Source: Bifidobacterium sp. (GTDB lineage Bacteria > Actinomycetota > Actinomycetes > Actinomycetales > Bifidobacteriaceae). From it: a stretch of 13,269 bases of DNA. Each line of letters begins with the position of its first letter. The stretch's first letter is position 1. Below the pieces are notes generated by a model that was not told the origin of the DNA, ran no database searches, and worked only from the letters and a program-made list of their open reading frames with translations. A program made the position numbers and the translations under genes. Positions 1 through 6,889 of this stretch are shown one piece after another. The stretch spans positions 1 to 13,269 of the forward strand of contig JAIJEI010000040.1 in assembly GCA_022739095.1 (NCBI GenBank). Reading direction: 5' to 3'.

Positions 1-99
<99 letters not shown>

Positions 100-122
100 C
101 AACCGCCCATAATGTTGTTGCG

Positions 123-156
123 GGGAGGATGGCTGGTCTGCCGTCCTCCCTTTTTT
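123..156 (+). terminator. Intrinsic terminator after the solute-binding protein
   Basis: An 11-bp stem, GGGAGGATGGC (123-133) with GCCGTCCTCCC (140-150), contains one T·G wobble and a 6-nt loop, and is followed directly by six T (151-156). This is a textbook Rho-independent terminator for the gene ending at 99. Confidence 0.92.
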
Positions 157-164
157 GAGATTAA

Positions 165-407
165 ACCCGCAATCAACGACGTGGTTTGCGTGTACCTGAC
201 GATGTACAAGTTGTCGGCTTCGATAACGTGCCGGAAGCCGAGTACTCGGTGCCGGCGCTGACCACCATCGACCCTCATATCGACGATTATGCCAAGCATG
301 CCGTTGACATGCTGATCGACCGCATCGAAGGATACTCAGGCCCGGCCCGTACATACACCACCGATTTCACGTTGGTGGAACGTGCCTCAACTCGACTTGC
401 TCACTGA
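165..407 (+). pseudogene. 5'-truncated remnant of a LacI/GalR-family transcriptional regulator
   Basis: The frame is open from the stop codon at 162-164 to TGA 405-407 and encodes only the end of a LacI-type effector-binding domain: GLRVPDDVQVVGFDNVPEAE, then PALTTIDPHIDDYAKHAVDML, then a closing LVERASTRLAH. In this family VPDDVxVVGFDN lies near residue 265-275 of about 340, and LVxRxST is the natural end of the protein. The DNA-binding helix-turn-helix and most of the sugar-binding core are therefore missing. The upstream 60 bp are the terminator of the preceding gene, so no N-terminal coding sequence remains in any frame. A TTG at 186 could be called a start, but there is no ribosome binding site and a 73-residue fragment could not bind DNA. 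I read it as a decayed local sugar regulator. Confidence 0.85.
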
Positions 408-554
408 CAATCCGCATTGGCTTTGTGGACGGCGTGTGCCGCAGCATGCTACGGTGAGCACGCACCTCGATTAGTCGCAGAAGATAGAGGGTTGCGACTC
501 CGCATATTGTGTCTGTAGTGCTTTTCAGGGTGTGAGCTTCACCAGGTGCGGGGG

Positions 555-765
555 ACGCCACGTGGATTTTGGCGTTTTTTGCCCGCTGTCCCACAGTGTT
601 TCCCGTGGACGATTGTGGCTGGTAATGGGGATTGGCGTAATTCTGCGGTTTTGAAGGCCGACGGTGTGGGATGCCGCAGACGGCAAACGATTGATGCCCC
701 TGCTGTCCCACGTTTTTGTGGGATGGCACGCGAAAAATGGCCAAACTTCTCTGCTGTCCCACAAG
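555..765. repeat. Cluster of short GCTGTCCCAC repeats in both orientations
   Basis: The 10-mer GCTGTCCCAC occurs three times on the plus strand at 585-594, 702-711 and 753-762. Related inverted copies (TGTGGGATG, complement CATCCCACA) lie at about 665-673 and 716-724. Several copies sit next to a T5-6 or A5 run (576-580, 712-716, 733-737). The copy at 585 directly follows ACGCCA (555-560)…TGGCGT (570-575) plus TTTTT, which would make a weak terminator hairpin. The copy at 702 forms its own hairpin, TCCCAC-GTTTTT-GTGGGA. This looks like a degenerate intergenic repeat family rather than coding sequence. Confidence 0.6.
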
Positions 766-825
766 GCGAAGATGCATGACCGCTCGTCACCTGTGGCTGT
801 CGGACGTGTGGCTTTCACCGACCAT

Positions 826-857
826 CTCTCATATTTTTCCCCCGAAAAATGTGAGAG
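826..857. repeat. 14-bp inverted repeat with CCCC loop
   Basis: CTCTCATATTTTTC (826-839) pairs with GAAAAATGTGAGAG (844-857) over 14 bp with a single T·G wobble, leaving a 4-nt CCCC loop. No T-run follows the stem on either strand, so it is not a standard intrinsic terminator. It could be an operator, a protein-binding cruciform or an mRNA-end structure. Confidence 0.65.
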
Positions 858-983
858 GCAAACACATAATACGATGGAAAAATGTGGTAGTGCGTATTGC
901 GATAATCGTACGACGACATATTCGACGGCTACAGATGAGTGAAAACTACAGATTCTTGTCTTGTGCGGATCGTCTTATACGCC

Positions 984-1010
984 ACTGCGGGAAAAGACAT
1001 ATGCCGCAGT
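984..1010 (-). other. Inverted repeat just beyond the lipoprotein gene, possible weak terminator
   Basis: ACTGCGG (984-990) and CCGCAGT (1004-1010) form a perfect 7-bp stem with a 13-nt loop. It starts 4 bp past the stop codon of the minus-strand lipoprotein gene. The position suits a transcript end, but the T-rich stretch lies in the loop rather than after the stem, so terminator function is uncertain. Confidence 0.35.
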
Positions 1011-1014
1011 ATGT

Positions 1015-1875
1015 CTACTCGAACAATGTGGCGTCAGTCGCTGGGTAGCCAAGTTGGAACGCGGTGTAGGCGTGCTTGGCGGCCAGTGCGGCGAGGATGA
1101 GCAGCGTATCGCTCTCGGTAGAAGATTTCGATTCGGTCACGGCCTTGATCTGCGCGCGGGCGCAGTCCATTTCGATGGCGGCGGCGGTCGGTACGGTTTG
1201 GCCACTTGCCTTGTCGGCGATGGTGGTGGGGTTGGCCAGTAGTTGGTCGATGGCATAGACCTTTTGGCGGGGGTCGCTCTGGCCGGAAGAACTGGACTGT
1301 GCGCCGGAATCATCAAAATTGCCGTTCGCCAGCGCCATTAACTGCTGCCCGGCGGTCTTATGCATATCGCTCAACGCCAACGTAGCCCCAGCGGTCTGTC
1401 CTCGTGCGGCCAAGACCTCGATAGCGAATCCGGCGCGATCCTCGGCCACGGCCATCGCATCCAATACCGATCGGTCAACGTTGGCGGACGTGACGCCATC
1501 GAGACGCGCCGGCGTCACCTCAGGCGCGGACTGCCCGAATTTATCGGCCAGAAAAGCCAGCCATTGCTTGGTCTGCGCGTCATGTAACGTTCCCTCGGCA
1601 AAACGACCCGAACAATACCCGGCAACGTCAATCCAAGCCAGGGGAGCGGCCAGACCGGTGGCATACTGCTCTAATAACGGCGTGCCTTCAACCGGATGGG
1701 TGGCGTAGTCCGCCAACGTCATCGCTTTCTCGCAAGGGCTCATTTGAGCTTCCGCCTCGGCCCGTCCGGCCAGTCGCGGCATCGAACACGCTGAAAGCGA
1801 ACACAGCATCGCGCTCGCGCATAGTGCGGATGCCAAGCGCCGGGTAAACCGTCCTGAAGAGAAGCGTGTCTGCAT
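1015..1875 (-). CDS. Putative lipoprotein of unknown function
   Basis: The product is 286 residues, ATG at 1875-1873 and TAG at 1017-1015. The N-terminus is a lipoprotein signal: basic residues (R4, R9, R12, R13), a hydrophobic stretch at about 14-27, and the lipobox LSAC with Cys30 as the expected lipidated residue. The mature part is Ala-rich and mostly helical in character, with a Ser/Gly-rich linker near residues 193-200 (SSSSGQSD) and a helix-rich end. I recognise no catalytic motif. In Mycobacterium a ferritin-like DUF4439 protein lies divergently beyond rimP–nusA. A membrane-anchored helical protein divergent from nusA makes that family a tentative possibility, resting on context more than on residues. 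The 75-bp gap to nusA must hold promoters for both genes. Confidence 0.8.
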   Translation of the reverse strand: MQTRFSSGRFTRRLASALCASAMLCSLSACSMPRLAGRAEAEAQMSPCEKAMTLADYATHPVEGTPLLEQYATGLAAPLAWIDVAGYCSGRFAEGTLHDAQTKQWLAFLADKFGQSAPEVTPARLDGVTSANVDRSVLDAMAVAEDRAGFAIEVLAARGQTAGATLALSDMHKTAGQQLMALANGNFDDSGAQSSSSGQSDPRQKVYAIDQLLANPTTIADKASGQTVPTAAAIEMDCARAQIKAVTESKSSTESDTLLILAALAAKHAYTAFQLGYPATDATLFE

Positions 1876-1950
1876 GGAAACCTACACTAATAGCTAACTG
1901 TGACCACTCATAGGCCATGCGCCACATAACTTCATAGGAGGTACGGATCG

Positions 1951-3018
1951 ATGGAACTGGACCTGACAGGAATACACAAGCTCGCCGCCGAGCAAGGAAT
2001 CGACCCCGAGACCCTGGATGATGCGCTGGCAGAGGCCCTGCGCCTCGCCTACCTCAAGACCCCGCACGCCGCCAAGCACGCGCGCGTGGAGCTTGACGAA
2101 CGTTCCGGTAACTTCACCGTCTGGGCCGCCGACGAAATCCCGGTCGAACCCACCGAGGACAACCCGCACCCCGCTCCCAAGCTGGGCGAGGAATACGATG
2201 ACACCCCGCGCGACTTCGGCCGCCTGGCCGCAGCCACCGCACGCCAGGTCATCACCCAGCTGTTCCGCCGCGCCGAAGACGAGAAGGTATTCGGCGCGTT
2301 CTCCGGCCAGAAGGGCAAGCTCATCACCGGCATCATCCAGCAGGATGCTTCCGACCCCTCCAACGTGCATGTCGCGATGGGCGATGTCGAGGCCATTCTG
2401 CCTCGCCGCGAGCAGGTGCCCGGCGAACGTTACCGCCACGGCGAACGCATCCGCGTGTACGTGGTGAACGTGGCCCGTGGCATCAAGGGCCCGGAGATCG
2501 TGGTGTCCCGCTCCCACCCGGAGCTGGTCCGCAAGCTGTTTGAGCGCGAAGTGCCGGAACTGGTCTCCGGTGCCGTGTCCATCATGGCCATCGCTCGTGA
2601 GGCCGGCGCCCGCACCAAAATCGCGGTCAAGGCCAACACCGATGGCGTGAACCCGAAGGGCGCGCTGATCGGCCCCGGCGGTGCCCGCGTGCGTGCCGTC
2701 ATGGAGAACCTCGGTCCGGAGAAGATCGACATCGTCGACTACTCCGACGATCCGGCCAAGTTCGTGGCCGCCGCGCTGTCCCCGGCTGTGGCCACCGGCG
2801 TGCAGGTGATCAGCGAGAAGAACAAGACCGCCATCGCCTTCATCCATGATGACCAGCTGTCCCTGGCCATCGGCAAGGAAGGCCAGAACGCGCGACTTGC
2901 CGCCAAGCTGACCGGCTGGAAGATCGGCATCGAATCCGCCGAGGCCCACGCCAAGAAGGTCGCCGACGAAAAGGCCGCCCAAGCTGCGGCCGAGGCCGCC
3001 GCTCCGCAAGCCGAATAG
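1951..3018 (+). CDS. nusA: Transcription termination/antitermination factor NusA
   Basis: The product is 355 residues, typical of actinobacterial NusA, which lacks the C-terminal acidic repeats of E. coli. NusA binds RNA polymerase and nascent RNA, modulating pausing, termination and rRNA antitermination. Residues about 1-120 form the polymerase-binding N-terminal domain. An S1 domain follows (about 124-190) and ends in the signature SRSHPELVRKLFEREVPE (187-204). KH1 carries GPGGARVRAVMENLGPEKID (241-260), and KH2 carries LAIGKEGQNARLAAKLTGWK (305-324). A short Ala/Glu-rich tail closes the protein. The start is fixed by a strong AGGAGGT at 1936-1942, 8 bp upstream of ATG. Unusually, no rimP precedes it: the upstream neighbour is a divergent lipoprotein gene only 75 bp away. 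Confidence 0.97.
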   Translation: MELDLTGIHKLAAEQGIDPETLDDALAEALRLAYLKTPHAAKHARVELDERSGNFTVWAADEIPVEPTEDNPHPAPKLGEEYDDTPRDFGRLAAATARQVITQLFRRAEDEKVFGAFSGQKGKLITGIIQQDASDPSNVHVAMGDVEAILPRREQVPGERYRHGERIRVYVVNVARGIKGPEIVVSRSHPELVRKLFEREVPELVSGAVSIMAIAREAGARTKIAVKANTDGVNPKGALIGPGGARVRAVMENLGPEKIDIVDYSDDPAKFVAAALSPAVATGVQVISEKNKTAIAFIHDDQLSLAIGKEGQNARLAAKLTGWKIGIESAEAHAKKVADEKAAQAAAEAAAPQAE

Positions 3019-3068
3019 GCCGCCGGGCCCGAAGACGAATGATCTTCAGGCCGCATTATTCCCTGATA

Positions 3069-3096
3069 CGAGCCGCGTCAGCAATGGCGCGGCTCG
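3069..3096 (+). terminator. Hairpin downstream of nusA (possible terminator without T-tract)
   Basis: CGAGCCGCG (3069-3077) and CGCGGCTCG (3088-3096) form a perfect 9-bp GC-rich stem with a 10-nt loop, 50 bp after the nusA stop. No T-run follows, so an intrinsic terminator is not certain; it may be a weak terminator or an RNA-stabilising end. If it terminates, infB must have its own promoter in 3097-3285. Confidence 0.45.
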
Positions 3097-3242
3097 CTGC
3101 ATCTACGCTATCCAGCGCTATGAGTATGCTTGATTGGCGTATGTGGGCAGGTGCAGTGTGCGCGAAATCGCCCACACCAGAGACGAGGTAACACGATCAT
3201 GGTCGCACGATGAGACAGGGTAGGCTTGCCGTCATCACCAAC

Positions 3243-3302
3243 TGACCACGCCCATGCACGCGTGGTCACAGAATAGGAGTAATTAGTGGCGAAACCACGC
3301 GT
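3243..3302 (+). promoter_or_regulatory. Mutually exclusive hairpins spanning the infB ribosome binding site
   Basis: TGACCACGC (3243-3251) pairs perfectly with GCGTGGTCA (3260-3268), 9 bp with an 8-nt loop, just upstream of the Shine-Dalgarno AGGAG (3275-3279). The same right arm, extended as ACGCGTGGT (3258-3266), is also a perfect 9-bp complement of ACCACGCGT (3294-3302), inside codons 3-6 of infB. The second pairing would enclose the Shine-Dalgarno and the GTG start (3286-3288) in its loop. Seven to nine bases of the arm are shared, so the two structures exclude each other. This would suit a translational switch, but function is inferred from complementarity only. Confidence 0.45.
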
Positions 3303-6249
3303 ATACGAACTGGCTAAGGTTTTGAACGTCGATAGCAAAACCGTGCTTGAGAAGCTTAAGGACATGGGAGAATTCGTCAAGTCCGCTTCTTCTACGATCG
3401 AACCGCCGGTAGCCCGGCGTCTGAAGGCAGAGTTCGCCAAGGACAATGCCAAGGGCGATTCCAAGCCCGCATCTTCCGCACAAAAGCCTGCTGCCAAGCC
3501 CGTGCAGCAGCGCCGCCCGGCCGCACCTTCGGCCCCGGCTTCCGCTTCATCTTCCGCACCGACTCCGGCCGCTCCCGCACGTCAGGCATCGCCCGCCTCG
3601 GCACATCCGCAGGCTCCGACTCCGGGTGCACCGACACCGCGTCCGCAGGACGGCGCACGCCCCGGTATGCCGACCCCCGGCCGCCACGGTCAGCACGATA
3701 ACCGTGAGAATGGTCGCGATAATCGCGAAGGCCGTGAGAACGGTCGTCAGGGTCGCCCGAACGATCGCCGTAACAACGATCGTCGTAACAACCAGGGCCG
3801 TCCAAGCAATGGCCAGCCGGGTCAGCACCAGAACTCTCGCGGCGGCAATGCGCCGACCCCGCGTCCGCACGCCCAGGGTGGCGCCGGCGCGAACGGCGGC
3901 AACGGCAATGGCGCGTCCAACGCCATCCCGCGCCCGCACGCTCAGGGACCGCGCCCGGGCAACAACCCGTTCTCCCGCAAGCAGGGCATGCACACCCCGA
4001 CGCCGGGTGACATCCCGCGTCCGCATCCGATGGCTCGTCCGACTGCCGATAGCGGTCGTCCGGGCCGTCCCGGCCAAGGCCAGGGGCAGGGCCGCGGCTT
4101 CCGTGGCGGTCGTCCGGGCCAAGGTGGTCAGGGAGGTCCGCGTCCCGGCCAGTGGGGCCACAACCGTCCGGGGCAGGGCGGCGGTTCCCAGGGTGCCGGT
4201 CAGGGCGGCGGCGCACGCGGCGGCTTCCGTGGAGGCCAAGGCGGCGGCAATAACTTCCAGGGCGGCGGCGCACCGAGCAACGGTCCCGCACGTGGCGGCG
4301 GTCGTGGCGGTCGCGGCGGTGCCGCAGGTGCATTCGGCCGTCAGGGCGGTAAGTCCTCGAAGGCCCGTAAGAACCGTCTGGCAAAGCGTCATGAGTATGA
4401 GGAGCTGAAAGCACCGACCATCGGCGGCGTTCGCATCCCCAACGGCAACGGCCAGACCATCCGTCTGCGTCAGGGCGCATCCCTGGCCGATCTGGCGGAG
4501 AAGATCAACGTCAATCAGGCCGCGCTGGTCACCGTGCTCTTCCACCTGGGTCAGATGGCTACCGCCACCCAGTCCTTGGATGAGGAGACCTTCCAGATTC
4601 TGGGCGAAGAGATCGGCTGGAACATCCAGCTCGTCTCCGCCGAAGAGGAAGACAAGGAACTGCTCCAGCAGTTCGACATCAACCTTGACGAGGAAGAACT
4701 GCAGGATGACGAGGATCTCAAGCCTCGTCCGCCGGTCGTCACCGTCATGGGCCACGTCGACCACGGTAAGACCCGACTGCTGGATACCATCCGCAAGACC
4801 AACGTCATCGCACGTGAGGCCGGCGGCATCACCCAGCGCATCGGTGCCTACCAGGTCACCGTGAACCTTGAAGGCGAACCGCGCAAGATTACCTTCCTTG
4901 ATACTCCTGGTCACGAGGCGTTCACCGCCATGCGTGCCCGTGGTGCCGAGCTCACCGACGTCGCGATCCTCGTGGTCGCCGCCGACGATGGTGTGATGCC
5001 CCAGACCGTTGAGGCCATCAACCACGCTCAGGCCGCCAAGGTGCCGATCGTCGTGGCCGTTAACAAGATCGATGTGCCCGGTGCCAACCCGGAGAAGGTC
5101 CGCGGCCAGCTCACCGAGTTCGGCCTGGTCCCTGAAGAGTATGGTGGCGACACCATGTTCGTCGACATCTCTGCCAAGCAGAACCTGCACGTCGACAAGC
5201 TGCTCGAAGCCGTGCTGCTCACGGCCGACGCTGAGCTGGACCTCCGCGCCAACCCCGACATGGACGCCCGTGGTGCCACCGTCGAAGCCCGACTCGACAA
5301 GGGTCGTGGTGCCGTGGCCACCGTGCTGGTTCAGCAGGGTACGCTCCACGTGGGCGATGCCATCGTGGCCGGCACTTCGTACGGCCGCGTGCGTGCCATG
5401 CTCGACGAGAACGGTCAACCGATGGAAGCGGCTGGTCCGTCCACGCCTGTTCAGGTGCTGGGCTTGACCTCCGTGCCTACCGCCGGTGACCTCTTCCTGG
5501 TCGCCTCCGATGATCGTGCCGCTCGCCAGATTGCCGAGAAGCGTCAGGCCACCGAGCGCGCCGCCCAGCTGGCCAAGCGCCGCAAGGTCGTCTCCCTCGA
5601 GGACTTCAAGAAGAAGTTCGCCGAGTCCGAGATCGACATGCTCAACATCGTCATCAAGGGCGATTCGTCCGGTTCGGTCGAGGCGCTCGAGGATTCCTTG
5701 ATGAAGATCGAGGTTTCCGACGAGGTCGGCATCCAGGTCATCCACCGCGGCGTCGGTGCAATCACCCAGAACGATGTCAACCTGGCCACGGTCGACAAGG
5801 CCGTCATCATCGGCTTCAACGTGCGTCCGAACCGTCAGGTCGCGGACCTCGCCGAGCGCGAGGGCGTGGAGATCAAGTACTACTCGGTCATCTACCGTGC
5901 GATCGAAGACATCGAGGCATCCCTCAAGGGCATGCTCAAGCCGGAATACGAAGAGGTCGTCACCTCTCACTCCGAGATCCGCGAGATCTTCCGCTCCTCC
6001 AAGTTCGGCAACATCGCCGGCGTCATGGTGCAGGACGGCGAGGTCAAGCGTGGTACGAAGTGCCGTATCCTGCGCAACGGCGTGGCCACGGTCAACGACC
6101 TCGAGATCTCCTCGCTGCGTCGCTTCAAGGACGACGTTCAGTCCGTCAAGGAAGGCTACGAGGCCGGTATCAACCTCGGCACCTTCAACGACATTGAACT
6201 CGGCGACATCATCGAGACCTTCGAGATGCAGGAAGTCGAGCGCAAGTAG
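3286..6249 (+). CDS. infB: Translation initiation factor IF-2
   Basis: The product is 987 residues, starting at GTG 3286 with AGGAG at 3275-3279. IF2 is the GTPase that places initiator fMet-tRNA on the 30S subunit and promotes subunit joining. The first IF2_N module is residues about 4-50. Residues about 55-360 are low complexity, rich in Pro/Ala then Arg/Asn/Gly/Gln, with RPHAQG and GQGG/RGG repeats. A second IF2_N module spans about 393-440. GTPase motifs are G1 GHVDHGKT (489-496), G2 GGITQRIGAY (513-522), G3 DTPGH (539-543), G4 NKID (593-596) and G5 SAK (629-631). Domains II to IV follow to the end, the last binding fMet-tRNA. G2 has Arg518 where most bacteria have His. The length exceeds E. 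coli IF2 (890) because of the linker. ylxR, usual just upstream in actinobacteria, is absent. Confidence 0.98.
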   Translation: MAKPRVYELAKVLNVDSKTVLEKLKDMGEFVKSASSTIEPPVARRLKAEFAKDNAKGDSKPASSAQKPAAKPVQQRRPAAPSAPASASSSAPTPAAPARQASPASAHPQAPTPGAPTPRPQDGARPGMPTPGRHGQHDNRENGRDNREGRENGRQGRPNDRRNNDRRNNQGRPSNGQPGQHQNSRGGNAPTPRPHAQGGAGANGGNGNGASNAIPRPHAQGPRPGNNPFSRKQGMHTPTPGDIPRPHPMARPTADSGRPGRPGQGQGQGRGFRGGRPGQGGQGGPRPGQWGHNRPGQGGGSQGAGQGGGARGGFRGGQGGGNNFQGGGAPSNGPARGGGRGGRGGAAGAFGRQGGKSSKARKNRLAKRHEYEELKAPTIGGVRIPNGNGQTIRLRQGASLADLAEKINVNQAALVTVLFHLGQMATATQSLDEETFQILGEEIGWNIQLVSAEEEDKELLQQFDINLDEEELQDDEDLKPRPPVVTVMGHVDHGKTRLLDTIRKTNVIAREAGGITQRIGAYQVTVNLEGEPRKITFLDTPGHEAFTAMRARGAELTDVAILVVAADDGVMPQTVEAINHAQAAKVPIVVAVNKIDVPGANPEKVRGQLTEFGLVPEEYGGDTMFVDISAKQNLHVDKLLEAVLLTADAELDLRANPDMDARGATVEARLDKGRGAVATVLVQQGTLHVGDAIVAGTSYGRVRAMLDENGQPMEAAGPSTPVQVLGLTSVPTAGDLFLVASDDRAARQIAEKRQATERAAQLAKRRKVVSLEDFKKKFAESEIDMLNIVIKGDSSGSVEALEDSLMKIEVSDEVGIQVIHRGVGAITQNDVNLATVDKAVIIGFNVRPNRQVADLAEREGVEIKYYSVIYRAIEDIEASLKGMLKPEYEEVVTSHSEIREIFRSSKFGNIAGVMVQDGEVKRGTKCRILRNGVATVNDLEISSLRRFKDDVQSVKEGYEAGINLGTFNDIELGDIIETFEMQEVERK

Positions 6250-6258
6250 CCATTGTTA

Positions 6259-6374
6259 AGCCCCCTCTGACGAGGGGGCTGTCAGCCGCAGGCCGACTGG
6301 GGGAGAGACATGGTAGTTCCATGATTTTCTCTCCCCAGCCTCACTGCGTTCGGCAGCCCCTCGTCAGAGGGGCT
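6259..6374. repeat. 116-bp palindromic repeat element between infB and rbfA
   Basis: Both ends are themselves hairpins and are inverted copies of each other. The left hairpin is AGCCCCCTC-TGAC-GAGGGGGCT (6259-6280); the right is AGCCCCTC-GTCA-GAGGGGCT (6355-6374). Inside, CTGGGGGAGAGA (6297-6308) pairs with TCTCTCCCCAG (6328-6338) with one bulged base, and a small CATGG/CCATG stem (6309-6313, 6319-6323) sits at the centre. The segments in between (6281-6296 and 6339-6354) are also partly complementary. It fills almost the whole intergenic gap. No ORF and no T-tract are present, so it resembles a non-coding REP/MITE-like dispersed repeat more than a terminator. Confidence 0.8.
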
Positions 6375-6397
6375 CAAGTCTAGAAAAGGAAATTCCT

Positions 6398-6889
6398 ATG
6401 GCAGGAACCAACCCGCGCGCCGCACGTATTGCGGCCTTGATTCAGCGTGTCGTCGCCTCCTCCATTGAGCGCGAACTGCATGACAAGCGACTCGCCAGCA
6501 TCACCGTCACCGAAGTCCGTGTGACCAACGATCTGCAGATCGCCAAGGTCTACTGGACCCAGCTCGGCCACGAAGGCCACGAGGACGGCGAACGCAAGCG
6601 CGCCCAGCAGGCCCTCGATCAGGCCAGGGGCCACCTGCGTTCTCTGGTAGGCCACAAGGCTGGCCTGCGCCTGACCCCGCAGCTCCAATTCGTGTTCGAT
6701 GAAGTGCCCGGCGAGGCTCACGAGATCGAAGACATTCTCGCCGTGGCCAAGAAGCGCGACGAAGAGCTCGCCCGTGCTCGCGCCACCGCCCAGTACGCCG
6801 GCGACGCCGATCCGTACAAGCATGACGACGAGCCCAAAGACGACTCTGACGACGACTTCGACGAGGAATCCAATCCCGACAACGAGTAG
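6398..6889 (+). CDS. rbfA: 30S ribosome-binding factor RbfA
   Basis: The product is 163 residues. RbfA is a small KH-type protein that binds immature 30S subunits and helps mature the 5' end of 16S rRNA. The family pattern is clear: an N-terminal helix NPRAARIAALIQRVVASSIE (5-24), the strand ITVTEVRVTNDLQIAKVYWT (35-54), then GHLRSLVGHKAGLRLTPQLQ and FVFDE near 78-102. Residues about 135-163 form a strongly acidic, Asp/Glu-rich tail (DDSDDDFDEE), common in actinobacterial RbfA and probably disordered. The start is supported by AAAAGGAAA (6384-6392) 5 bp ahead of ATG. The gene is bracketed by two related palindromic repeats, in the gaps before and after it. Confidence 0.95.
   Translation: MAGTNPRAARIAALIQRVVASSIERELHDKRLASITVTEVRVTNDLQIAKVYWTQLGHEGHEDGERKRAQQALDQARGHLRSLVGHKAGLRLTPQLQFVFDEVPGEAHEIEDILAVAKKRDEELARARATAQYAGDADPYKHDDEPKDDSDDDFDEESNPDNE

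Larger units (their letters stand above)
408..1014. other. Gene-free stretch with short repeats and hairpins
   Basis: No reading frame here has a plausible ribosome binding site, a recognisable domain or codon use like its neighbours. Several overlapping frames on both strands only reflect the repeats listed separately (555-765). The left part is GC-rich and the right part (820-980) is clearly more AT-rich. It holds the repeat cluster, a perfect-looking hairpin at 826-857 and an inverted repeat at 984-1010 beside the stop of the lipoprotein gene. I see no tRNA or other RNA gene. Confidence 0.6.

Noticed and set aside
367..1048. Several small frames in the gap after the LacI remnant, some with repeated WDS-like words
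   Set aside because: They overlap each other on both strands and their repeats come from the GCTGTCCCAC nucleotide repeats; no ribosome binding site or domain supports them.
1801..1875. Twin-arginine export signal in the lipoprotein (FTRRLAS)
   Set aside because: The RR pair lacks the rest of the Tat consensus, and a clear LSAC lipobox explains the N-terminus as an ordinary Sec lipoprotein signal.
1894..3009. 371-codon open frame on the minus strand opposite nusA
   Set aside because: It lies fully antisense to a clear NusA with conserved domains; the Gly/Leu/His/Asp-rich composition is typical of an antisense frame in high-GC DNA.
3392..4480. 362-codon minus-strand frame rich in Arg/Gly/Asp/Cys
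   Set aside because: It is antisense to the low-complexity IF2 linker; the composition mirrors that repeat and no start signal is seen.
3547..5970. 807-codon open frame on the minus strand opposite infB
   Set aside because: It is a shadow of infB's GC3-rich codons. It has no recognisable domain and is highly skewed and repetitive opposite the infB linker, while infB itself is unmistakable.
6259..6374. CRISPR array or insertion sequence between infB and rbfA
   Set aside because: There is only one palindromic unit with no repeat-spacer pattern, no transposase and no obvious target-site duplication.
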